64,000 bases of DNA from Brachypterus glaber (lineage: Eukaryota; Arthropoda; Insecta; Coleoptera; Kateretidae): contig OY294046.1 of the NCBI GenBank assembly GCA_958510825.1, positions 12,068,847-12,132,846 on the forward strand, read 5' to 3'. Under the pieces are notes generated by a model. That model saw only the letters and a list, made by a program, of their open reading frames with translations, was not told the origin of the DNA and made no database searches. Both the position numbers and the translations under genes were made by a program. Positions 21,651 through 34,700 of this stretch are shown piece by piece (positions within the stretch are counted from its first letter, which is position 1; each line of letters starts with the position of its first letter).

Positions 21651-23431
21651 TGTAGCATGTGTAAAATGCCACATTCTTTATTATTTAGAATACATAGAAT
21701 ACTTACTTTTGTTTTGGGGGTATATTAGCAAACTTGTGTTACGAGTGGTACAAATGGTCCTAATAACATAATTTCTTTGCTTATTCATTATCCGAGTTGG
21801 GATTAACTTATAGTTAGTTAATAACTTGCCTTGTATTGTAATTTCAGTTAGTAATCCTTGTCCTGTGGTTTTATATAAGTAATATCTCATAACTTTGTTT
21901 CTAAAGTAGTAAACAAAAGCTTATTCCTACACTAGTATTTATAGTATTATGGCTCCACTGTAATATTAACTTAAGCACACCACATTTATAATGTGTCTCA
22001 TCAATTTTTCGAAATATAAACATTATCCTTAATATTATTGTTTATTTTTAAATAACTGTTTGGCAGATATTAGGTTATGTCAGTCAGTGTTACGTATGTC
22101 TGAACTAGGTTCGCCTGGATAATTCAACCGCTGTAGGATTGGAGTGAACAGATATACTAGAGTACGTCGTATCTTGAACTTGCAGGTTTCAAGAGCGTTT
22201 CCGTTGGCTATCTTTATCTGTGATAGTTTAGTCCATATAAGTCCATCGCTCTTAGTTTTCTAGACTATTCGATTTGGGTGGAGAAATTTGAATTCGGAAG
22301 AGATTTCCGGCATAGATTTTTAATGGCCCGAGCGGAAAGGTCTGCGAGATGTTTATCTGGAACCATCCATTAGATATTATGGTAAAATCAGTTTAAATTA
22401 AGTGATTTAGATAGTGCATCTATTGTTCTATGTATTGATATGCATTTTGTGTTGCTTAACTGAAGTATTTCGCTGATAAAAATGATTCCAATCTGTAAGT
22501 ACGAACTTTCAAGTGACCATTTATTTTTGATGGTAAATCCTAATTTTATTTTAGTCTCGAGTGATTAAGACTCTATCAAAATCCAAAAAAACGACCTATG
22601 GCTGATTTGTTTTTGTCAATTTGGAATAATAAGAAAAACCTCTTCGAGAAAGGGTTCGTATATTTTGTTTTTAAACCAAAGGCTTTTACTTACTTAGGCC
22701 TATTGTTTCAGGGTTTTTCTTTTCGACCGAAGTTTTTCGTTGTAGCTGAAGTTTTAATTGTGGCTAAAATTGTGCTTAAGGCCTAAGATTTTTGTTGTGA
22801 CCTTGACCGACAGCTATGGGGAAAATTGTAACCTATTGACCTATATATCTATAGAAGGATGCCTATGGGTAGTTCCGAAGTTCAGGACCGCTATTCTGAT
22901 TTTTGTTGAAGTATACTCTGAGCCGCTAACGGTGTTTATGCTGCAGTGTTGACATATGTTGTCTGTATCATATCCGAGCTTTGTTCAAGAGGCTGGATGC
23001 TACGTCTGAAGTACCGACAGATAATGTTTTTGAAAATCCAGGATTTTAAACAGATATGTATCAGTTAAATTCAATTTAAAGCACAGGACAAATTTTATTA
23101 AGATTTAAGTTTAATTTTTAAACTTAACGAAAGGTTCTCGAAAGTAATGAAATTTGTTCTTATGTTTAATATTTTTATTTGTAACGGAATAATAGCTATT
23201 ACCCGATTAAGTACCGTAAATCCTTAATGGATATACCTATTTTTCTATGTTTAATTTTCAGAAAATGTAATTATTAACTATTTAAGTACAAACAATTTCA
23301 AGTTTTGCTAATATGCATATTTTCGACTATGCATACATACGTATGTAATATATTTTGTTTTATTAAAAGTGTGCCATTAATTATATACTGTTTTTAGTTA
23401 CTGTTACCAACCCTACACATAGTATTTTTGG
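21651..23431. other. Probable 3' LTR region and unassigned DNA
   Basis: The first few hundred bases may be the 3' LTR, but its end could not be fixed without a partner. Frames at 22598-22786 and 22758-22952 look like out-of-frame repeat sequence and carry no recognisable domain. No exon is supported. Confidence 0.3.

Positions 23432-23459
<28 letters not shown>
23432..23459. repeat. (TA)n microsatellite
   Basis: About 14 uninterrupted TA units. Confidence 0.95.
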
Positions 23460-23462
<3 letters not shown>

Positions 23463-23924
23463 ACCGATATGAGTATTTGGAGTTTTTTACTCATACTATA
23501 GTTTATTGTTTTGTTTTTCAAAACTCCTGGCGCTCAAGGCCTACCATATTTGCCGACTCATTGCCCAATTGCCCCGCTGATGCCTGCTAGCCGTCCGCAC
23601 TCGAGTACCTTGGGAACAAGTGCCCAGTCTAATAACTTTATTTTATAGTTCCCCAAGAAAACTCGATACAAAAACAACCCGTGAAGATATGTTATGCTAC
23701 GCATTTCATTATATACTATTTACAGTGGTTGGTATATTGGATTTTCCCAAATAATGCAAATTTAAAAAAATTAACATTTTTTTTTCGAAAAAAATTTTGA
23801 AAAACTTTTTATTTTTTTTTTATTTTTGACAAAGAAATTTTCAAAAAAATATTTTTTTTTCAAAGAAATTTCATTTTTCAGAAAAATTAAAATTATAGTT
23901 TTTATTTTTTTTTTTTAAGTTTAA

Positions 23925-24092
23925 CCCCCTATAACTTTTTTGTTTTTGGGTCGATTACTTTCAAAAACAATAGGGATCTGCCCTTCACAGAACTTGATAT
24001 ATCCTGAAAATTTCTAGTCGATCAGATTATTCGTTCTTGAGTTATTGCGTCTACAAAAAACGTGATATCAGACGGACGGACGGACAAAGTTT
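23925..24092. repeat. Dispersed repeat ('aaccccctataactttttt ... gacggacggac')
   Basis: This block is the inverted counterpart of 30062-30245. Both contain a segment for 'gtttaacccc..ataacttttttgtttttgg', a middle part ending 'ctcaagaacgaataat', and a flanking GACGGACGGACGGAC-like run. It is one of about ten places in the window with this motif combination. Confidence 0.65.
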
Positions 24093-24617
24093 CTTATTTT
24101 TTCATGGGACATTTTTGTATCCAAGAATATTTTGTCTAGTCGTTTTTTGACGATTTTGGGAAATTCGAAACTACCGTATGATACTATTCTAGCGCTACGC
24201 GCTGTGAATCGTATAACAGAGATATCGACGGCGACATTGCGCTGGTAAAAAAAAACTTGGAACAACCAGTAGATAATAGCTAATCTAATAAAAGCTGAGG
24301 ATGCCTTGCGCATCCCAATTGAACATCTCATCCACGAGTCATTGGGATCGATCCCTAAAACCGTTCTGAAAATATCGAGAATAGTTTTTAGAATGCTTAA
24401 ACATCAAACCAAGCGCAAGAACCTTTTTTAGATAAAACCTCGGATAAAACTTTGGCTCACACATATTTTTCGATTTTTCGATATTTTTAGAATTTTAAAA
24501 GAGAAAGAATTTAATCTATAAAAATGTTGTTTCAAATTTTGAGTTCCACAAGTCCAAACCTTTGGTAAAATTATATTACCACAATAATTCGGCTTTCGAC
24601 ACCAACATTTTATAATA

Positions 24618-24684
24618 TCCCTACTGAAAATGACGGGTTTGTGCACCATTTATACCCGCCCAGACCCGTCATTTTTAACAGGGA
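24618..24684. mobile_element. Hairpin MITE (TCCCTACTGAAAATGACGGG), copy 2, internally deleted
   Basis: This 67-bp unit has the same termini as 3742-3874 but lacks the central part. It is flanked by TA on the left and TT on the right. Confidence 0.7.
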
Positions 24685-25377
24685 TTAAAAGAAAAGGAAA
24701 AATTTTAATATCCACAAGGGAAAATTTTAATAGAAGCAACAGCACAAGTTGTTGTGGTTACCAAAAACGAAACTTAGATTTTAAGGATATGGCTTCGGAT
24801 CTGGCAGAATAATTTGTCTTGTTGGTCTTACCAGTTTCTGGCTGTGGCAGCCAGAAAAATGGCCTTTAAAATCCAGAGCTTTAACTTCGCAGGCGATTCC
24901 TTTTAGAAAGCCATTTTATCTCGAAATGTGGAGAGATATGGACCGGCCAAAAACGCCTATTCTTGCTACATTTAGCCCAATTTATCTCGAAAACCTGACA
25001 TGTAGCGGCCGCCCGCAGAAATTACCGATGGATCGGATTTAAAGTCTGGAAATCTATTAATTCAACTGGAAATCTGTACAGATTTTCTATAGCTATAGAA
25101 AAAGTTGACAAGTTATAATAAATAGTATATTCTTCTTACCTTTATTTGTATGATTTATCCAAAAAAAACTATAATAAATAACTCATTTCACTAAAATAAA
25201 ATATAACTTAAATAATCTTTAAAAAAATAAGTAGTGCTTTTCGTAAAATTCAAGCACCTTAAGTTTATAGAAATATACCAGTATATTTATTTTATTTCAA
25301 GCTTTACGACATGATTAAACCGATTCAAAAAAGTAAAAAACAACTATAAAAACACAACATACCACACACCGAAAGAC
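24685..25377. other. No gene recognised
   Basis: No coding exon or repeat boundary could be supported here. A GC-richer patch at about 24840-25030 has internal inverted words (such as 'ctggctgtggcagccag'). Confidence 0.35.
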
Positions 25378-25431
25378 TCTCGCGGTACTACTGTCACCTC
25401 AGTTCAGGTGGAAGCTGCAAGTACCGCGAGA
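25378..25431. repeat. Compact 54-nt hairpin
   Basis: TCTCGCGGTACT and AGTACCGCGAGA form a perfect 12-bp stem. An inner stem, CACCT/AGGTG, sits on a short loop. The size is similar to a small precursor hairpin, but nothing else supports a microRNA. Confidence 0.6.
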
Positions 25432-25803
25432 AGAATAATTTAAGAATTCAAAAAATCCCAGATATACGTTATTGAACTCTTATTAAGGTAAGACAAAGAA
25501 GTTCGGTCGTTATCATGTCTTTGATTAACCATCTAAGTACGACGGGTTACCTTTCTCTTGTGGTATAAGTAGAAGAGCTGCAGGTAGGCCTTCAACTATA
25601 CCGTAACATATTACTAATATGTGATAGTGAACTATTAAAAACAGGGGCGCACCTAGAACATGATGAAGAAGATTAGGAAAACGTAAAAGGTATCTGATAA
25701 TAAACAGTGGCGGTTTCAAGGAGTACCAAAGGTTATAAACCTCCTATCAGATTCTTAACTAGCCAGCAAACAGTAGACGCGCCTGTCGTTGTGTTGAGAA
25801 ATA

Positions 25804-26218
25804 AGACGTAAAAGAAGAGACGAAGAATACGAGACGTAGAAGATGAGACGTAGAAGACAAGACGTAGAAGACGAGGCATAAAAGACGAGACGTAGAGTAC
25901 GAGTCGTAGAAGACTAGACGTAGAAGACGAGACGTAGAGAACCAGATGTAGTAGAAGAGACGTAGAAGACGAGACGTAGAGAACGAGAAGTAGAAGTCGA
26001 GACCTAGAAGACGAGAAGTAGAAGACAAGACGTAGAAGATGAGACACAGAAAACGAGACACAGAAAACGGGACGTAGAAGACTAGACATAAAAGACTAGT
26101 CGTAGAAGACGGGACGCAGAAGACGAGACGTATAAGACGAGACGTATAAGACGAGACATAGTAGACAAGGCGTACCAGATGTAGTAGAAGAGACGTAGAG
26201 GACGAGACGTAGAAGGAC
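25804..26218. repeat. Minisatellite of GACGTAGAA-type units
   Basis: A degenerate tandem array of AGACGTAGAAGACGAG-like words runs for about 415 bp. The long serine/arginine/leucine-rich frames on the minus strand (25733-26372) are translations of this array and are not proteins. Confidence 0.85.
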
Positions 26219-26221
26219 TAT

Positions 26222-26800
26222 GTGGTGGAGTTGGAATTTTTTTTATTATCAGATTCACATTTAGCAACCTTAAAAACCCCAATACACAAATTTTCACGAA
26301 AACTACTCTCCGCCCCTCAGGGGGTGGAGTTAGAATTTTTTTATTATCAGATTCTCTTTCAACGACCTTCACAACCCCAATATACCAATTTTCACAAAAA
26401 CTACCCCCCGCCCTTTAGGGAGTGGGGTTAGAATTTTATTATATTCAGATTCACTTTCAGCAACCTCAAAAACCCCAATATACCAATTTTCACGAAAACT
26501 ACCCCCCACCACTCAGGGGGTGGATTTAGAATTTTTTTATTATCAGATTCACTTTCAGTAACCTCAAAAACCTCAATATACCAGTTTTCACGAAAACTAC
26601 CCCCACCCCTCAGGGGGTAAAGTTAGAAAAAATATATTATCAGATTCATATTCGTCGACCCCCATACCAATTTTGACGAAAATATTGAAAATATATAAAA
26701 ATATTTACCTCCTTACCCCTGCGGGGGTTAAAAACATTTTATTATTAGATTCAACTTCAGCAACCTTAAAAACCACTATATAGCACTGTATAGCAATTTT
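26222..26800. repeat. Tandem repeat of about 98 bp, six diverged units
   Basis: Units begin near 26224, 26323, 26420, 26518, 26615 and 26716. Each contains GGAGTTAGAATT, TTATCAGATTCA, a segment for 'caacctcaaaaacccc' and 'ttttcacgaaaactacccc', and ends in a CCCTCAGGGGG-like palindrome. The last two units are more diverged. Confidence 0.85.
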
Positions 26801-27124
26801 CAAATTTTTGTAAAAAAATGTATTTTTCCCCATTTGCCCTCCTTGCCGCACCCCAATGTACACTAAAAACAATCCCGAATGAGAACTTTTGGTAACATAC
26901 CTGTATGCCAAATTTCAAGTCTCTAGCTTAAAGCGTTCTTAAGTTATCGTGCTTACAAGATTTACCGGACAGAACGATCGACCGACCGATTAATTTTTTT
27001 TGCTTGAAATTGATTCATATCGACATATAACGCAAAAATACACAAAAGAAACATTTGAAAATTTTTGCACGAATACAATACTTCCGAAAATTTGAAAATT
27101 TTCAAAATGGGAAAGCAAAATATA
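26801..27124. other. Unassigned, with one copy of the dispersed motif
   Basis: 'cttaagttatcgtg' is followed by GACAGAACGATCGACCGACC at about 26940-26990, then 'gcttgaaattgattcatatcgacat'; the inverted counterpart is at about 55990-56180. No gene. Confidence 0.45.
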
Positions 27125-27659
27125 CAGAGCGGTCCAAAAGTCACCCCCCCCTTTTAACTTTTGAACCAGTTGAGATATCGACTTCAAATTTAGAACTCTT
27201 AAATAAGATAACTTAAACTATCTTTTAGCATATATTTAATACTTTCAGCTCTTAAAATGTGGGCAGGAGGGCATAGGGGCACATTTTTTTAAATGGAATT
27301 AATTATACTTTTAAACTAATTTTAGTTGACATAAATAAAAATTTATAAAAAAAACTTAAAAAATCGAATGTTTTAGCACAAAAAATTGAAAAATCAAAAC
27401 CTTAAAAAACATTTTTAAAAAATTTAAAAATGTTAGTTTAAATAGAGAATTTTATAAGCTTTAAAATGATGTATCACACGACCCACCTTTCCATTTAAAA
27501 AAATGTCCCCCCATGCTCCCTGCCCACATTTTAAGAGCTGAAAATATCAAATATATGCTAAAAGATAGTTTAAGTTGTCTTATTTAAGAGTTCTAAATTT
27601 GAAGTCGATATCTCAACTCGTTCAAAAGTTAAAAGGGGGGTGACTTTTGGACTGCACTG
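27125..27659. mobile_element. Foldback element, GGTCCAAAAGTCACC family, copy 1
   Basis: The termini CAGAGCGGTCCAAAAGTCAC and the complement of GTGACTTTTGGACTGCACTG face each other, each next to TA, giving 535 bp. Long arms carry 'gatatcgacttcaaattt', 'taaactatctttta' and 'ctcttaaaatgtgggcag' inverted. Copy 2 is at 59813-60514 and a half copy at 4913-5140. No coding. Confidence 0.8.
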
Positions 27660-27814
27660 TATAATCGGCTAAACAGTGGCATAATTGTGAGAAATGATTA
27701 AAAATTAGAGGGTTGGCTTCAAAAAGGTACCACTGGATGTCACATTATTTGCAAAATTTTGTTTTATTAAAATCAGTTTTTTTAGTTTTCCTGAAAATTT
27801 AAATTTTTGAGACA

Positions 27815-27920
27815 TCCGCCCTTTTAATTTGTGTTTATAAACCTAAACCTAAAACTAAATTTAGTTTTAGGTTTAGGTTTTCAAACCGCAACACAAATCT
27901 TACGGGTTTAGGCGGTCAAT
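27815..27920. repeat. Hairpin repeat, about 106 nt
   Basis: The inner palindrome 'cctaaacctaaaactaaat' meets its complement directly, with outer complementary words CCGCCC...TTTGTGTT. The frame at 28036-28239 further on is not supported as an exon. Confidence 0.6.
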
Positions 27921-28378
27921 GTTTTTAATACTGTATTACTTTATTACTAAATAAATTGAAATTGAATTTTGGAACCAACCACATGAAATGCGATACCGCT
28001 GGTAGGCAGAATACTGATTATCATTTGGCCTAATTTTGCCGATCGGCCACCAGACATTGTTTCAACGTCGAGCCAACGCCAAAAAGAGATCATTTGCCAA
28101 CACTTTACCGCCCTTCGGTCGCTGGATCATTGGGTATAATATTTTTGTTTTGAGTTTCAGAGTTTTATCCGGTATTCAAGTTTTTTTAATATTGGCAAAT
28201 GCGCGAAAAATAAACGGGCCTCTAATAGTTCGTTTATAATTGTGAAAAAAAATAAATTATAACACTGATTCTATACTTTTTAAAAACATTTTATTTAGTT
28301 TAAATGCTTGAAGATTATCCCATTTTATAATCCTATATTATTAATTTATTATGGTTTTTCCAATGAACTAGAGTCTCT

Positions 28379-28517
28379 AGATTTGTTTTGGTTCTCGGAA
28401 ATCGCAGTTCTTAACTGATTCGGAATCGGCGCAGTTGCAACTGGGCAATGCTCAGTAGCAATTGCGCCTGTTTCGAACCAGTTCAGAACTGCGATTTCCG
28501 AGAACCAAAACAAATCT
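28379..28517. repeat. Long hairpin just upstream of Vps16
   Basis: AGATTTGTTTTGGTTCTCGG starts the left arm and the exact complement ends the right arm. The stem continues through 'aatcgcagttct', 'aactg' and 'gcgcagttgc', giving arms of about 60 nt with few mismatches. It ends about 165 bp before the Vps16 ATG, so it lies in the promoter or 5' flank. It is presumably a MITE, but no target duplication was fixed. Confidence 0.7.
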
Positions 28518-28681
28518 TTTATTTCATTCAAATAAAGCGCTTAAGTAGTTCAAATAAACATCTAGTAGGTGCGAGTCTGGTAGGTTATTTGCACAACTCA
28601 ATTGACAGTTCTACAAAATGTCAGAAAAGTCATAACAAACTGTTAATATTTATTTAGTTGGTTTTTAATATAACATCTAAA

Positions 28682-28740
28682 ATGTCTACTGCTATATTGA
28701 CTGCGGACTGGTTTTTGCTAGGAAGGGACTTGTATTTCAG
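28682..28740 (+). CDS. Vps16: Vps16 exon 1
   Basis: This exon holds the start codon and the N-terminal [14 protein letters not shown] strand, residues 1-20. It ends in phase 2 at AG|GTATTT; the split arginine codon is completed by exon 2. No better in-frame ATG lies upstream. Confidence 0.9.
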
Positions 28741-31700
28741 GTATTTATATTTTCAACCTATTTGTTTTTATAAAACCTAACGTGATTTTCCTTTAGGGAG
28801 GAACATCATATTATGCAGTTTTAATTTCTACTTCCAATATAACTAATATAACTGTTTTCTGCTTTAAAAAAACTTTACCCAAAATTGTAATATGCTTTAT
28901 TCACTTTCAATCATACCAACTTGCTTTGACTGTACACTTTTAATATTTTACAGGTACAATATCGTAGAGTTTAAGTAAGGCGAAAATTTCCAGTGATTTA
29001 TACTTTTTTTGTATTATAGCAAGGCATCCTTCAAGGGTGCCTTGATTATAGATTTATCACAACAAGGAGTAAATATTGTTACCCTACCCTGTTGACAAAA
29101 TCTTTTTTGTTTTTATACTAGAACATATTAGAATTCCTATAATTTTCAGTAATGTTTTATTCATAGGTGTATGTATTTAATTTTTAGTGGATTTTATAGA
29201 GGATCCTAAAACCGCAAAAAATATTAGAATTCATTCATCTTTTAATTGTTTGAAGAAGGTATTTTTATTAAAATTAAAAAATAAAGTAATTCCTTTTAGA
29301 ACATTATAGACTTTTAATCTTATTGAATACAGAATGAAGAAACTTCTTTTAGAACATACCTAATTTTTTAAAAGTTTTAATAATCTTTATTTTTATTTAA
29401 TCATACAGACATAATGAAAAAGTTTTTATTAAAAAATATTTTCTCAACAATGATTTTGAATAAGGTTTTTATATGGTTTTTATATTAAAAAAAAGGGATT
29501 ATGTAAACACACATTTTTGCTTGTATCTTGAAAACGCAAAGAGATATCAAAAAAATAATAAAATAACTTGAGAAAGGCTCTGCATATTTGCTCGTTTTGA
29601 CACCTTTGTTGTTCTTAGGGGAGTATAAATAAATAAACTGTTTATTGTAAACTTAAATAAACTTCCAAAGCCGGGTCCCCCTCAAGCCCGGGCCTGGGGA
29701 ATCTGATTGATTTCTAGATAGGAAATCATTCTACTAACAGACCAAAAAAATATTTTTTTAAGGAAACTGGATAGCAATTTAACAAACCCAGTAGTTTGTA
29801 TTTATTCAATTAAAAAAATATTTTGTAGGAAATTTGAAATATATTCTATGATATGGCAAAATGACATAAACCTTGAAAATTTTATGGCAGCATGTGCTCC
29901 ATATGGAGGCCCCATTGCCATACGCAGAGATGATACAAAATTCCTTAAGGTGCAAGGTTCTGGACAGCCAATTATATACTTATTTTCTGGAAATGGAAAG
30001 CAGTTAACTTCATTTAAGGTAGTTATTATACTATTCAAATTCGTTTCATGAAAAAATAAGACATTTTTGTTTTTTTTTTTGTACGTCTGTCTGATGTCAC
30101 GATTTTTGTAGACACGATAACTCAAAAACGAATAATCCGGTCGACTTGAAATTTTCAGGAAAAATCAAGTTCTATGAGGAAAAGATCACTATTGTTTTTA
30201 AAAGTAATCCCCCCAAAAACAAAAAAGTTATGGGGGTTAAACTTTTACCAAAAAAATCGAAAAAGGCTGAAACAAAATTCTGATTAACAGGTTAACGACC
30301 AGCGCTAAATTTAGAAAATTTATTCCTGGACCAGAGGAATTTTTTATTGAAAGGAATTTGCACTTTTTGCACAACTTGGAACAATACCAACTAGATGTGT
30401 GTGTGTGTACCAAATACGGTCACACAGTCCGTACAGAAAACAGGGTGTACCAATATGGTACAGATGGTCGTGAACCTGTTAACGTATTTTTTTAGGAAAA
30501 ATTTATTTTATTATGAGGATTAATTCTACCAATTTTGAAAGTAATCCCCCCAAAAACAAAAAAGTTATGGGGGTGAAACTTTTTTTTAAGTTTTATTTTT
30601 TTTTTCAAATCTTCGTTTTTTGCAAAACGAAAAAAAATTTTTTTTAAAATTTATTTTCAAAAATTTTTCGTTTTTCAAAAAAAGAAAATGAAGAAAAAAA
30701 TTGATAAAATTTTAATAAAGTTTTTTTTTGAATTTTCTTTTTGAACAATCCTGCCTTACGAAGTTTTAGACGTTGAGTTGAGAGGTCGCAAGCGCATCCA
30801 TAAAAGTCGTACTATATTATCTTCATGGCGTGTATCATAATAATACTATTGAATATAGTCGCTATCAGAGTTATAAGAGATTTTTTTAATAGCGATTATT
30901 TTTATCTGGCACGTGTCAAACTTAAACTAATGTATTTTTATCCAGTCCACGTGGACTGATTCTATCCAGTTAACGTTCGACCCTATCCAATCATATTTCA
31001 CAAAAGATTTAGCCACACCCACAAGGCATTTGTAGCAATAAATATTTACTGGACCGGCTTTAATTTGTTTTATTTGTCTTCTGTGCATCGAACTATATAA
31101 GATAAATACGTATTTAATGTAATAAAATTTAATTACGTCCCTTTTCCACATTAATATGTTTTAAATGTAAGCATTCTGCTATAAATGTGACACAAACTAT
31201 ATGTTTATTTTAGTGGACACATAAACCAATAGTGTGCATGGGTTGGACAAATGATGAAAAGTTTATATGTATTCAAGAAGATGGCATGATTGAAATCCTA
31301 GATATGTTTGGCAAATTTTTGCACTCGTTCAGTGTCAAACCAAAAAAAGATGCTAAAATTATCGATGCCAAAATTTTCACTAGTCCCCAAAATTTCACTG
31401 GAATCGCAGTAATGACTGCTAACCATAAAATATATTTAATTAATAATATAATAAACGGAAAAACTAAGGAACTAGCTTCGTTTTCAAGTAAGTTATGTAT
31501 TACTTCCCCAAGGAAAGTCTTGATATTTTTACCAAAAAAAATCACAGCCTATAACTTTGCATAAAAAACCCATGTTCCAGATTTGGACTTTTTTTAGTTA
31601 ACATTGTAGTCACAATTGTGGGCAGACCGATTTTTTCGCACATCTTCGAGAAACGTAAAAAACAAAAATTTAAAATTTACTGACTAATTTAATAACTCAA

Positions 31701-34700
31701 GACTTTTCTCTGAAATATCGGTTTGGGTTTAACTATGATATCACTTTTTACCTGAACCCCCCCTCTTAGAGCAGTGACATAATTATTGATCAGCTTCTGG
31801 GACTATTTCCAAAACTAATTATGAAAAAAAATTGGGTCAATCTTGGCAACTTGACAGCTGTTGCCAATGTGTTTAACAATTTTATTTGCATTCAAATTTT
31901 CAGAGGGTTCATCACCACCAACAAGTTGGGTAGTGATATCAGAAGAATCCTATGCCGAAGTTTTAATAGCAAGAGGAACAGAACTTTATAGACTAAAAAA
32001 GGATGAGGACCACACCACTACCATCGTAAGTTAACCCTTTCTGGACCATAGCCATATATATTGCCAAAAACTAAACTGAGCCACAAGACCACTGAAGTCA
32101 GTTGGTTTAAAAATTAAATAACAAACAAACAAACAAATTTTGTTATTATTTTTTATTTTTTTCGTTTTGTTTTTACTATAGAAATATTTTTTATGGAGGG
32201 ACCCCTGGCTAGTCTGTCTGCCTGGTCGGTCTGCCTAGTTTGTCTGCCTGCCTGGCTAGTCTGTCTGTCTGGCTAGTCTGTCTGCCTGGTATGCTCCCCT
32301 GCTCGGTCTGCCTCTCTATCTGTCTGGGCTGTCTGCCTGGTATGTCTACTTGGTCTATCTGCCTACTGGGCCTGTCTGCCTGCCCGGTCTGTCTGCCTGC
32401 CTGGTCTGTCTGCCTGCCTGATCTATCTGCCTTGTCTGTCTGCCTGCCTGTTATGTCTGCCTGGTCTGTCTAGATGGTATGTCAGCCTGGTCTGTCTGTC
32501 TAGTCTGCCTGGTCTATCTGTGTGCCAAATATTCCCTATAAAAAATATTATATGCATGCTGTTTTTAAGGAAACTGCTTTGATTTTTTTAACAAGCCTTT
32601 AAATTTTTAGCTGCAAGCTGATATAACCAATAACTACACGGCAATATTGGAAATGGCAGTATCATTTAATGCCAAACATTTGGCAATATTTACGGATTCG
32701 GGATTCCTGTGGCTCGGATCCACAAATTTACGAACGAAATATTGTGAAATTGATACAAATTACATTTACAGACCAAAACAAATTGTTTGGTAAGTACAAA
32801 CTAATCTTTAAAATCGATTAAAAATTTGTCCGTGGGGGCTCTGATAAGTAGGACCGGACAGAGCCGCCTCGGGCCCCGGGGAAACATTACTCCCGGGCCC
32901 CCATTTTTGTCTTCACCCCTCGCAAAAAATTTTGATGACTAAGAAAAAAAAGGTCTTTGCCTCTAAAAAAAGCTTTACCCATGGCAGAAAATTTTCGCCG
33001 GGCCCTCTCGGAGGCCCGGGCTCCGGGGTAACTTTCCATTCTTCCCCCCCCCTGAATCTGGCCCTGCTGAAAGGCAGATTTTGTAATAATAATGTAGATG
33101 TATTATAAAAATAAATTAAGAATAAACTCTATTTTTACGAATAAAATTACTCCTTTATAAATTAAATTACAAATTTTTCAATAATGGGATTTTTATACCA
33201 TTAAATCTATATTCCAAAGCTATCAAATAAGGTACAGTTGGATCCGAAAAAAAAATAAGATTGAAAATTTAGTTGCGTAAATTCAATAATTACAATACAA
33301 ACAAAGCCGTTGTCATGTTGACAATATTTGTCAAAAATTACTTATTATAATTATAAAGTAATTAGAAATGCGTTAAGAAATGTTAGGAAATCTCAAACTA
33401 TTAGTATATTGGAAGCAGGATGTACGGAAGTGATTGCGGCTAGTGATCTCTAGGTTATTTAGTGTTTCGGAGAGTTGTGTTAAAATCATAGAAAAAAGAA
33501 TAATGGTTAAGATTGAAGAAAAAATATATGGGGAAGAAAAGGGCGTGCAGACTCGGAAAGAAAGAAGATATCAAATGAAATACAGGATGAAAATTTACTT
33601 AATTATTTAAGAGAATACCATTTACAAGAAGCGGTACATGCTATAAACATTACAAATTTTCCTGGGTTAAAAACCATCGCCCGTCGCCGCATCGATAGTT
33701 CCAAGATTAAAAAAGCGAAAAAAAACCTCCGGAAAAACATTTTTTTAAACGAAAATCATAATTTTCATAAATTATATGTTTGGTTAGTAGAGTTCAAATT
33801 TTTATTTTTTCATAAGATTTACTAAATATTGTGTTTTAATTTTTGATTTGATTAAATATTCTAAATGTTTTTTCAGTTTATTATTTATTATTATTATTTT
33901 TTTAATGTTCGACATTATTCGCATGCATTTTCTGTAATAAACTTTGAAAAAACTGACAATTAATTGTCAAATTAACCTAACTTATTTCTTAAAATCTTAC
34001 TTAAACTATAAAATAATTAGTAAAATTGACATTTTAGCATATTTAAATCTTGCGTTTTTTGTGGGTCCAACTGTATATGCATGCGTCAGTCTTTTTAATT
34101 GTGTTGTTTTTTAACGATAAATATTGATGTTGGTATCCAAAGTCCATCCGTTGGTGGTGAGGGGATGAAAAGGGGTTAAACAGTTTGTTTTGGCTCTTAC
34201 TTTTTTAATATTTAAGTAAGAAGAAAATCCCAAAACCAACAAAACAGGGAAATATATACAAAAACAAACAATATTATACAGGGTGTATTTGTAATAGGGT
34301 AGGAAATTTTAACAGGTGATTCTACATGATAAAATATGACAAAAAGTTCCTATAAACATATGTCTAAAAATGCGTCATAAGGGAGCTACGCCCCTTTGAA
34401 ATTGGCTAAAAAAATCGGTTTTTATTTAATAACTCAGGAACCCTTTGAGATATGTTAACGAGGTTTTGCACGTGAATTAATCCTAATAAGGCCCATCTTT
34501 GTATGTCATTTTCACGTACTTATTTAAACCAGGGGTGTGCGAAACGGGGGGGCCTTATCAGTTTTTTGTCCCAAACTTTTTTCTGTGTAACTTTTTTGCA
34601 ATTTTATTTTTGAAATATGATTCCTCAAGTCAAAATACATAAAAAAAGGTACTCTTGTTGTAATACTGTAGGATTAACCGTTTTCGAGAAAAGTTCATTT

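Noticed and set aside
25733..26372. Long minus-strand frames rich in serine, arginine and leucine
   Set aside because: They are translations of the GACGTAGAA minisatellite and repeat the same dozen residues; no domain, splice or start context.
28036..28239. 67-codon frame upstream of Vps16 as an exon of another gene
   Set aside because: It has no recognisable protein features and sits in repeat-like sequence between hairpins.
32240..32473. Cysteine-rich 77-codon frame
   Set aside because: It is the CTGTCTGCC minisatellite inside Vps16 intron 4.
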